A DNA stretch of 64,000 nucleotides from Globodera rostochiensis (Eukaryota > Nematoda > Chromadorea > Rhabditida > Heteroderidae), in contig JAEVLN010000011.1 in NCBI GenBank assembly GCA_018350325.1, forward strand, positions 1,608,449-1,672,448. The letters are read 5' to 3'. Numbering within the stretch: position 1 is the first letter of the stretch; each line of letters opens with the position of its first letter. The translations under genes and the position numbers were made by a program. Below are positions 44,531 through 54,444 of this stretch, piece after piece. Below the pieces are notes generated by a model. That model was not told where the DNA came from, searched no databases, and saw only the letters and a program-made list of their open reading frames with translations.

Positions 44531-46357
44531 TGATTTTCATTTACAAGTTACGGGGGGTCAGTAAATTTTGGCCAACTTCTGGCCTTGTTCGACGAAGTCA
44601 AATTTGATTTTTATGTATTTAGCCTACGCAAATTCAAGAAATTGTTTTGATCAAAAAAGCATCTCTGATTAGTAGAAATTTGCCTATCTGATCAGATCAG
44701 TTTAAAAGCAAACTTACGGCATTTTCTTTTTTGTGATCTTTCGGCTTTAAATGTTACAACGTCTTTTCCTCGTCGTATTGGCCATTCTAGGCCATTCGGT
44801 TTATAAATTTCTGTAAAATAAAAGAAATCTAAACCAAAATGAAACATTTTTGTTTATCTCAATTCTAACAAACTGTTCATAGGCCCAAAATGTAAAATAA
44901 GCATGGTAAATGTAAAATAGCCACAGATTCCTTCCTTCATAATTAACTTTAAAAAATGTGCTTATAAAATTAATTTTAAATTACTTTTAAATGAAAGCAA
45001 CAATTTCCAATGTTGAAACTCGAAAAGTAATGCATTTTGACAACTAGCTTAATCATATCTCTTAAATAAAAAATGACTTTTTTTTTTTGCAAGAAATTGA
45101 ATCAGAAAATCAGAAACACCGCAGTAAACTTTCGATGAATTTAATGTTTATGCCTTAATTCGTAAATAAAAATAATTCCTAATTCTAATTTCAAGGAATG
45201 CATCCGTTAAATTAAAAAACGATAATTTGAACAAATATTTTTTTGTGGCCCCTCACTCCATCCATCAGCTCGAAAATTGTTCCCCCCATGGACCTTGAAG
45301 TTCGGCTGGGAATGCGAAGACGAAATCGACCTCCCGGCCCACCTCCCGGCGATTTTGGCGAATTTTGACGCATGTCGAGAGTCCCGAGAGAGAGAGAGAG
45401 AGAGAGAGGGCGAGAACGAATATGGCGGGGCGGCTGAGGCACATAACGAACGACAGCACGAACGAACGAACTGGTTCCTTGCGCACCACAAAATAATTTT
45501 TGATTTTTTGTTCGGGTTGAGGGGGGCGATGCCTTTTCTTAACAACCATTTCGCCCAAAAATTTATTCCATCGCCGTTCCATTTTCATCGCCCCCCATTT
45601 AATCGCATATTTTTGTCAACAAAATAAATTCTCTTCCCAAATTTGGTAATTATTGCTCGCCCATTTTATTTTATTGCTTATTTTTTAACTAATCAATGCG
45701 ATCAGAATGCTGAGTTGTAGCAGCTAACATTCGTTTAATCGATCCGATCGGTTTGAGTGTCTCTCTAGCGTGATTCATTTGTTAACCGAATCGATTTGAT
45801 CACAATGAACATTTTAGCTAAAATGGTCCGCAGATGTTGTTCATCTCTTTATAAGCTATTCCATCATATTATACTGATTCAATTTGCAGTGATCGGAAGT
45901 GGTGGGAATTTTTGTGTCGATTAAATCACTTAATTAATGATGCCACTGGGTAATGCTCATAATTTAAAATATTATTTCATAACTTAAAAAACAATATTAC
46001 CGGTTGCTTGCGTATTTAAAAATGCTAAATTTGAAATTTAAAATATAGGGTTGCTCCCTGACGCCCTTGAAATTTTTGTGCCTTACCCCCGACCTCCGAT
46101 ATGCCATCCCCGAAGCCACGACATTTTTAGGCCTATACCCCGACCCCTGCCGAAATGCCGCCCCCGAAGAACCCCGACTTCAAAGGACGGGGAGCAACCC
46201 TAGAATAATTGTGTGTTTGTTCATGGGACTGGAATTATGAAAAAAAAGAAAAAATCCGGCCTGGCATTGACCGGGACCGCAAAAGCCGGGATCGGGACTC
46301 CCATTTAGAAGCGGGACTAATTACAAGCAAAACAAAACAACCTTGAATTTACTCCAG
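44531..46357. other. Spacer upstream of the thyroglobulin/Kunitz gene
   Basis: AT-rich; a 23-nt AG microsatellite at 45386-45408. 46237-46310 resembles the GGGACCGGGA repeats. Missing 5' exons of the next gene may be in or beyond this stretch, but I could not identify them. Confidence 0.35.
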
Positions 46358-49300
46358 TTGGTGCCATTGGGCCATGCTCCATTGGTGCGCCCGGCCTGGA
46401 GGGCCTTGCACCGTCATTGGCCATTCCCGGAATGCCAACAATTCCTGGCATTCCGTTGCTGAACAAAAATTTGAAATGCACTGAGAAGGGTATTTTTGTT
46501 GAACATTGTGGCGGCGCAAATTGTCATTTTTTCTGAAGGATATTTTGAGCTGGTGCAGTGCGTCGGCGGCGATTACTGTGTGTGCGTGGACCCATCGACA
46601 GGTCGACAATTTTTGTTCGATTTTAGCAAAATTTCCCAGAAAAATTGGAGTCTTTTTATAGCAATAAATTTATATAAATTTTAATTGCTTTATTGCACAT
46701 ACCTAATTGAAATTTTAAATAGAGTTGCCTTTTTTTATTTATGTATAAGAAAATTAGGAAAATATTTATTTTAAATATTTTATTATTTGTTTAGGCGCCG
46801 AAGCGACCGCCACAAAAACGTCATCAAACAAAATTCGGCCTCAGTGTGGCCGCTGTCACTTTCAACTTTCGCGCTATTATCGGGACGCCAAAAATTTCGT
46901 TTTCCGCCCAATTTGCGATGCAAAAACAGGTTATTAAAGGGCCCTTATTTTTGTCTAAAATTCTCAAATTTGAATTGTTCAAATACGACATTTATAGCAT
47001 ATTATTTATACTATACGAGACTTAAAATCTGATCAGAATTCTGTGAAAAATCCTTTTGTGCTGCTCTGATCACTAGTCAGGCTTATCTGCTGGTCTTGGG
47101 CAAATGGCTTCGATCGATACGATATTTCGATAAATTATCGTTATCAAAATTAATCATTTGATCGGGCGTTTATCTTGTCAGATCCAAACAGTTTTATCAC
47201 GCGTGACTGATCATTGGGCCCGGATTTAAAAATTAAAAAATGACTTTTTAATTAGCAAAATAAAAACAATAAATTCATTTAATCAACTATTTAAGGCAAC
47301 TACCAGCCTCAGCAGTGTCGTGATGAAAAGCATTGTAAACAAATTTTAAATGTTTAAAATGTTTTCAAAAAATATATTTCTAGGCTTCTGTGTTAATGTC
47401 ATAAGCGGTGTGCGGCTGAGCAAAAAGGAGGTGCCCTCCGGTGACAATTTGCAATGCGAAGGCAGCGAATTCGACTTTTCCATTGATGACAGTCATGTGG
47501 GCATTTTTACAACGGCTTAAATATGCTTATTTTTAAATTACAGTTTAATCATTTTTATGCAAATATTAGGCCAATTAATTTTTCTTTTTATGCCGAAAAT
47601 AATTAAAATTTTTTCATTAAAAGGTAGAGATCGGACACGGGCCGGGCCCTTTTATACACCGGGTTTTTACGGGCCCCTATCCCTAAGCCGTTACGTTTTG
47701 GCCGATAAGGTTTTTAACGGGTTAAGGGTTTCACGGGGTTTAGCCCGTATAGCCTTACCCTTACAGGTCGGTGAGTAACCCTTAAACGTTTTTTTTGAAA
47801 ATTTCGATCTCTAAAAATTGGAAGGATCAATTTTAAATATCTTTCAACAACAAAAATATATTAATTTAAATTCGTGGATTTCAAATTAAGCTACTTTTTA
47901 TTTCGGAAATTTAAAAGAATTTTTTGCATATTTAAATTAAAATTGATCAATTTTAATTTAACAATTTTTTTTTGTATTTAAAATACATATTTTGAAACTT
48001 TTAAAATTAATTTTTTATTTTAATTAAAATGTAAAAATAAATAAATTTACCTCTCAGCTCATCAAAACGGAGAAGGGCGAAGGCGGCAAAGCCAATGAGC
48101 AGCTGATCCCACTCGGCTCCCCCATCTGCAAGAAGCCGAAAGATGCGGGCAACAAATGCCATGCCGGAGTCGCCGTGGGGCCAATAGCCGCCAAAAACCT
48201 CAAAGTACCGTACGCCAGCGACTTTTAAAGTGCCGTAACTCTTCATGAAACTAACCAAACTAAATAATTTGGTACCAATCGAAAGCTCTAAATGTGTTTA
48301 GAAGCTACGAATAAAAAAAGTTATGGTCATCACCTCGTTAATTTGAATACAAAAATCTAAAATTTGTTTAGTTTGGATGGTTTCAAAAAGAGTTATGGCA
48401 CTTCACAAATCCTTGGCGCCCAAAACTGAATGACTTGCATAATTTTTGGGGCCCGGACGTTTAGGCCCCAGGGTCGTTTAATGAATGATAATTTTATTAT
48501 GACCATTTTTTGCCAGATTTTTGAGATAGCCATTTGAGTTTCATTCAGAAAATGGCTAATAATGTTCATTTACCCCCTTCAAATTCAGTGGTATTTCGAC
48601 ACGGACACTTTCGAATGTTTGGCATTTGCGTACAGCGGCTGCGGTGGCAACGGAAATCGCTTTGATTCGCCTGCCGAATGTTGGGAAAAGTGCAAACTTG
48701 GTAAAGCCGCCCAATGCTTTTGCTGTTTCTTTTTCGGTTTCGGTTAACCGAAGAATTTCCCCAGAAACCGCTTACACAAATTTTACTTTCTTAAAACTAA
48801 AAAAACAGATCATTTTTGTGTTGAAAGTGCCAATTTTACCAATCGACTCTATTTCTTATCGATCATTACATCCAAAAAATTGCCTCTCTCGAATATCCGA
48901 TCGATCGATTCCTAATTAATGGTCAGCCAATTGTTGCAAATCCACCAGATTCGGAGAATATTGAGGGCTTTCTGCGTGTAAAAGAATTGTTTTAATTTAG
49001 CGGACCTCTCCGGTTGTGCCGGGATGCGATTGCCAGCCACGAACAAGCAAGGCCACACCATAATATGCGCTGGGCCTGGCCAACCGACGCCCGGCGCGTG
49101 TCCGTCCGGCTACCGGTGCACGATGTTGGCACATATGGGGTACGGTGAATGCCTTTTTAGATACGGTTTCATAATTTTCATCCATTTTTTTGGGATTTTT
49201 CGGGCATCAAATTAAGAAACAATCAATTTTAAGCATCAAAATTATTGTTGGTAATTTTCGGTTATGAGACAACAAACATTTTTTTCCAATTCAAAATGCC

Positions 49301-49832
49301 GGAATTGTCATTCATCCCGAATTTAATTTATTTTCAATTTCAGAGTCTGCTGTCATTCAGCAACACAAGGTGCACAATCTTTCAACATTTTGTGGGATTT
49401 ATGATTAAATCCCAAGGATTTAATAATACGGGGATCAAGGTCGGGGCTGAATAAGAAGTCGGGGACGGGTGGGGGGGGGGTCAATACTCGGGGACGGTGC
49501 TGAGCTTGAATAGTTTTGAATCAGCTCAAAATCAGAGGGTCGGTCACATTCAATTATTGTGAGTCAAATGTATTTAACGGTTTGTTTGATCAGAGATTAA
49601 TCGGGAGCCTATAATCCGATCAATAAGCTTGATCATTTGTTAATTACCAACCAACCAAAAAACAGATCTTTACGAGTGCAACTACCGCCCGACATGCGCT
49701 AACGGCGGCCAAGCAATGCAAATGCACAGCCGGGGCGTGCCAATGACACTGATCGGCAAAAAATGCGCCGACAATTTCTGTCCAATTGGCGCCAAATGCG
49801 TGGAGAAAGAAATTTTCGCGCATTGCTGTTAG
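46358..49832 (+). CDS. Secreted multidomain protein: thyroglobulin-1, Kunitz and lustrin-type Cys-rich domains (3' part)
   Basis: Exons: 46358-46489, 46539-46601, 46795-46929, 47384-47496, 48058-48174, 48589-48700, 49001-49139, 49344-49369, 49666-49832; phases close. Order of domains: a Pro/Gly spacer (IPGMPTIPGIP); thyroglobulin-1 repeat (KCTEKGYFELVQCVGGDYC then VCVD); a second one (CHFQLSRYYRD...RPICDAKTGFCVNV); a Kunitz domain split over two exons (ICKKPKDAGNKCHAG, then WYFDTDTFECLAFAYSGCGG, NRFDSPAECWEKC); and two Cys-rich lustrin-like repeats (ACPSGYRCTMLAHMGVCC; NFCPIGAKCVEKEIFAHCC at the C-terminus). Such combinations occur in nematode extracellular-matrix proteins and protease inhibitors. 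The 5' exons and signal peptide were not found. The intron at 48175-48588 carries a foldback repeat. Confidence 0.8.
48227..48415. repeat. Foldback repeat in an intron
   Basis: Left AAAGTGCCGTAACTCTTCAT and right AGAGTTATGGCACTT are inverted, as are ACCAAACTAAATAATTT and AAATTTGTTTAGTTTGG. The inner arms repeat AAAGCTCTAAA and AAAAGTTATGG words. Related AAGTTATGGCC words occur in the foldbacks at 43344-44437 and 59580-59752. Confidence 0.65.
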
Positions 49833-50438
49833 AACGACGTGTTTTGTCTAACAAAAAATTGAAATTGAATTAAACAATTGATTGAATTGAATTTTTTTAT
49901 TATGTTTTTAAATTAAATAAATAATTTTGTTCGATAAATTAATTGCTTTTTGAAAATTTAGATAAGAGCCCGGACCGAACGAGATTTTCGATGGGTCTTT
50001 AAGTCCGTGCATTGAACCCTTTGGTCCTAATCGACCCAGGGGTGGCAATGGTTTTTGATCATTCTTTAAAAAATCTGTTGTTTTTTTGATGGCATTTTTG
50101 ACCAGAAATGCTTTGATTTGTTTTTAAAAAGGAGATCCGAGCCCCACCCCCGCCCCCTTCCCATTTGATTTCATTCTGCGACAAATACATAAAGATTGTT
50201 GACATTCAAAAATTATTTGCCTGCAACCGACAAACAAACAAATAATAATAAACTTTATTTGGGTCTCAAAAAAGTGAAAAACATTTCCAATTCCCTAAAT
50301 AATCCATTCTTCCCCGACGCATCGCATACATTTGCTACGGGTCATTGCCAGGCCCTTAGGAATCCATTCTTTTGTGATTTTTTGTGCATAAATTGCCATT
50401 TAAATGCTTTTATAGAAATCACTAAAAAATTCTAAAAA
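49833..50438. other. Spacer with the upstream block of copy G
   Basis: No gene. Positions about 50270-50375 hold the F-box family upstream block on the plus strand (AGTGAAAAACATTTCCAATTC, TCTTCCCCGACGCATC, CAGGCCCTTAGGAATCCATT), about 65-170 bp before the start codon. Confidence 0.5.
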
Positions 50439-51751
50439 ATGTCGGACAACGAAAGCGAATCGGAGCAGCAACAGCAAATGGAGGAAATGTGAGTTTATTG
50501 CCTAACGAGTAATGCAGTAAAAGGGGGGAAAATACACCCAAAATTCGCCTATTAGTGCCTGAATCAAATCAAAAGCCTTTAATTCCAAATTTTTTCAGTT
50601 TCATTTGTGCCGACATTTGGCTCGAAGTCTTTGCTTTTCTTGACCCATTTGAACTTGGACTTAAAATGGCATTGATCAGTGATCGATTGGACGTTTTGGT
50701 GGACGTCCATTTCAAGTCGAGGGAATGGTCGTTGGGTCGGATGAGAATTGTTCGCGCAATCGGAGGAAATGGCGCAGAAATTGTCAAATATCGCTCCGGA
50801 GAACGGTGGCTGCTCCCAATTCCTCAAGGACCGTTTCCAGGCAAAGTGATCGGATTCAGAGAGATTGAAATCAGGTCGCTTTCCTTCCTTAAAGTTTACA
50901 AATTTAAAATGTTTTCGAACTTTTAGTTACGTTGACCAAAGCGTCATTGAATTCCTTCAACGCATTATTTTTGGCTCTTCCGGCACAAATGTTGTTATTG
51001 GAACCTCCAACAGCCAAAGCCGCAGTTGGGAAATTATTTGGCAAAAGATTTGGCCTTTGCTCAATGACAACATTTGTGGCTTGCTTTTGTACCGTTCTTA
51101 TTTCGACCGCTTGCTACAATTCTCGGTGGCGATTCTTCACAATTCGGTAAATCTCCGATCGATTGGTTCCGTTGGACTTTTTCCCGAATTTTCGGCCGAA
51201 GACGACGCCGATGTTTCTTCTGTTCAAGCCGTGGCCAAATGGTTGCTCACTCCCCGCGGGGATGGTCTTCCGAAGATGCTTATTTGTGACTTTTATATGG
51301 GAGGAATGGAAGGACTCAAAGAGGTAATAATTAACATTTTTATAATCAATTTGAGAGTAATTATTCCCTTTGTTTTAGGCATTTGTCAATGCTTCTGAGC
51401 CGGTCAATTTCATCATTCGTCCGCTTTTTACCGGCATTGATCCGTTTGAGCTGAAGAACAATTTGACGGGGGAGCGATTGACATTGCGACGCCTTAACTA
51501 CAATTGGTTGTTGGTGCGTTGTCCAATTGTTCGAGAAGAGGACAAATGGACTAATTGGGAGACGGAGGCACTTTTGTGGGCACGGGAACCTGAGCGGAAT
51601 TGCATCACTGTTAACTTCCAAGACAGTGACATTGGCGAGGGGTAAGGGACTGACTGAATTAATCGCAAAACTTTCCCATCTCATGGTTTAAAATCTTTCT
51701 TATTTCAGAATGGCTGAGGCAAACGAAGGTCCGAGTGAGCCCAACGACTGA
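50439..51751 (+). CDS. F-box family protein, copy G (intact, five exons)
   Basis: Exons: 50439-50488, 50599-50874, 50927-51323, 51379-51641, 51709-51751; 342 residues, all junctions canonical and in phase. Leader [18 protein letters not shown]-box [40 protein letters not shown]; exon 3 with [18 protein letters not shown] and [14 protein letters not shown]; exon 4 with [19 protein letters not shown] and [14 protein letters not shown]; tail [13 protein letters not shown]. This is the cleanest copy: upstream block, exons and conserved 3' flank are all present. Probably an SCF substrate adaptor by family; the C-terminal half (about 230 residues) is not assigned to a known domain. Plus strand, as copies F and H. 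Confidence 0.85.
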
Positions 51752-51871
51752 ATGGACGGAGGGAATTTGATGGAATGATTTTGTTCGAAATTCGAAATAT
51801 GATTGCTTTAAATTAAATGCTTTTTAAAATTATGATTAAATTTTTTGAAACTGTCGATTGATACTCATTCA

Positions 51872-51968
51872 TGCTGGGCCAAATGGTTGCTCACTCCCCG
51901 CGGGGATGGTCTTCCGAAGATGCTTCGTTGTGGTTCTTTGTCGGCAAAAATGGAAGAAATGAAAGGGG
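51872..51968 (+). pseudogene. F-box exon 3 fragment
   Basis: [20 protein letters not shown] continues SLSAKMEEMKG up to a donor, matching the end of exon 3. Isolated, just downstream of copy G. Confidence 0.75.
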
Positions 51969-52139
51969 TGATTTCTAGAGATTGGATCTGACTTTTCAAA
52001 CAACCGATTCAGACAAATTAAAACCCATTCGAAAGCCAAAAAACTTAAAAAAGTTCAAAGACATCGATTTTTAAGTTTTTGGCCATAACTTTTTTGAGAC
52101 GTGTCAAATAACGGTTTGCATCATCAGAGGAGATTTTAT

Positions 52140-52265
52140 CGGAGCCAATGATTTGATCAATAAGCTTGATCAGTGTTAACTGCCAACCAAAAAACAGATC
52201 TGTGCGAGTGCAACTACCGCTCGACATACGCAAACGGTGGCCAAGCAATTAATTGAATAAATAAT
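52140..52265 (+). pseudogene. Duplicated fragment of the thyroglobulin/Kunitz gene's last exon
   Basis: Sequence around ATCAATAAGCTTGATCA, AACCAAAAAACAGATCT and GAGTGCAACTACCGC matches the last intron and exon start of that gene (49611-49720), encoding CECNYRSTYANGGQA-like text with a Cys replaced. It stops after GGCCAAGCAAT and continues as the 3' flank of that gene (GAATAAATAATTTTGTTCG type). Confidence 0.7.
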
Positions 52266-52654
52266 TTTGGTTCGAATAAGTTTATTAAATTAATTGTTAT
52301 TTAAAATTATGAAAAGTTTTTAAAACGATCGAGATCATTCATTCATGCTGCTATAAAATGTGTTTCCAGTGCCTGAATAATCAGATCATTTTTGGACGGT
52401 TAAAGATAATAAACAGCATATTGAGGGAATAGTGTCAATGTTTTTTGCAGATCAAAGCTTTTAAACGATTTGATCAATATTTTTTGCACTGTCAAAAGGC
52501 TCTGACCTTTTGGCATAGGCGCAGATCAGTTTGTATTTTGTGAGATCAGCATTTTAAAAGCCGATGTGATCAAGCTGATCAAAATGATTCTTTTATTGTA
52601 AAATCGACAATTTGATTGGCTCACAAATATACAGCGGTGATTGAATGAACGAAA

Positions 52655-53007
52655 TAGGGTTTGGCCGAGCGGGCGCCCGACTAGGAAATATTCGCCCGCT
52701 CCTTTTTGGCTTGGGCGGAAAAAGTCCGCCCAGCCGCGCCCAAATCGATTATCCGATCCGGCCGAAGACAACGCGGAAGCTTCTTCTAACCAAGCCTTGG
52801 CCAAATGGTTGCTCACTCCCCGCGGGGATGGTCTTCCGAAGACCCGAATTCGAACTATTTTCAAAAACTCATGTATAAAATTACATCGAAGACGAGAATA
52901 GTCGAATTCATTCTTTTTGAATGACTTTGAGGCATCCCGCCGTTTACAAGTCTTCTTATTTTAGGATGGCTGAGGCAAACAAAGGTCCGAATGAGCCCAA
53001 GAAGTGA
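52655..53007 (+). pseudogene. F-box debris: exon 3 piece and complete exon 5
   Basis: 52760-52843 reads [20 protein letters not shown] then RGDGLPK before diverging. 52965-53007 is a full exon 5 (MAEANKGPNEPKK) with acceptor TTTTAG and the usual 3' flank. The middle is missing. 52658-52742 upstream is a GC-rich stretch with inverted words GGGCGGAAAAAGTCCGCCC. Confidence 0.75.
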
Positions 53008-54444
53008 ATGGACGGAGTGAATTTTGGAGGGAATTTAAACGGAAAATCGAATCGATCAAATGACACAATAATTGATGGCTTCTTCTGTTGCCGTATGAAT
53101 GTTTGAAGCCGATTTAATTTTGGAATGGTTTAAAACGGCCGGGCAGGGCACAGACAAAGCGCATAACTCATTCGGGAGTGAAAATGTCGGGGACTGATTC
53201 CAAAATTGTCGGAGTGCCGACCCTAAGCTTAAATAGTTTAAAACCGCTTGGGCAAAATGAAAGAAACAGCGGTAAATGGGTAGAAGTCGGCATATGACGG
53301 CGGAAAACATTTTCCGAATTCGTCCCCCCGAGGGTTTATTCCCGCTGTTTGCATCTCCCCGGGTCCATTCAACCCAAGCAATCGCCTTTCTTATTTTTGA
53401 CCCCCCCCCCCCCCCCCCCCTCACCGTACCAGGGTTGTCCCGGGTTGAGAAAAAGGTCGGGTCGGTTATTGGGTCGAGAAAAAGACCGGGTTTCGGCTCT
53501 CGGGTAACCCGGAGCAACCCTACACCATACTAAATTATTAAAAACTTATTTAAAATTAAGTTTTAAAATCATATCAAATTATTTCAACTTATTTAAATTT
53601 GATTTTTTTGAATAATTAAAAATTCCCAAATTAGGAGTAAAAATTGAAGGGAGAAGGGAATAACCCCGGGTTTACCAAATTGAGTCAAAAATTCAAAATG
53701 TTCTGGAAACTACTAAGATGTTGCGAAAAACATATTTACCTATTCAATTTAGTAAAATTATTTTTTATTTTTTTCATAAAAAATTCATTTAAATTTTAGT
53801 GCATTTTGATGGAATGGAATGAATGGGATGGACGCTATCATTTGGGCGAATGAATCAGCCGCTTCTTTTTTTTTTGCCGGACGGTTTGATAGCGCAGCAC
53901 TCGTCACATTCGCACAACAGCAAAAGCCCATCGTCCAATCAGCGAAAGCCGAGTGGAATTTGTTGGATTTTCGATTTTCCCATCCCTGGCGGCGCCGTCG
54001 GGGGTTGGGGGTGGGACGATTGATTCACCGCATTTCTCTGTCCATTCCCCGGCCGGCTTGCCCCATCGCCTCTCCGAACTGTGCCGCATTTAAGCAGCGG
54101 TATCGGAGCTGAATATATCAATCAGTTTTCCTTTTCCATAAAATCGTTTTGGGAGACAATTTGGGGGAGGGGGGGGGGAGGGAACCTCTGAAAATTTAAT
54201 ATTTTTAGGAGTAAAAAAGTGGTGGGTGGGGGGGGGGGTATGCACCAAATTTAAAATTTTTGGTTTCGGAGACATGGGCGCCTTTGAAAAATATTTTGGA
54301 AATTTGTTTTAGGAGGAAGGGACCATTAGGCTATTGAAAATTTCATTGTTTCAGGTAGCATTGAAATTTAAGTTTTTGAAAATTTCAGTATCAGTCCTCG
54401 TACCCTAAAACAAATCGACTTTCAACGCCACAATTGCGATCAAG
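53008..54444. other. Spacer with a repeat shared with 60.9-61.4 kb
   Basis: No gene. 53285-53430 (GGCATATGACGGCGGAAAAC, CCCCCGAGGG, CGGGTCCATTCAA, TTTTTGACCCC and a C19 run) recurs at 60968-61400 in the same order. 53970-54110 just upstream of the next gene is GC-richer and may be its promoter region. G/C runs at 54166 and 54226. Confidence 0.4.
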
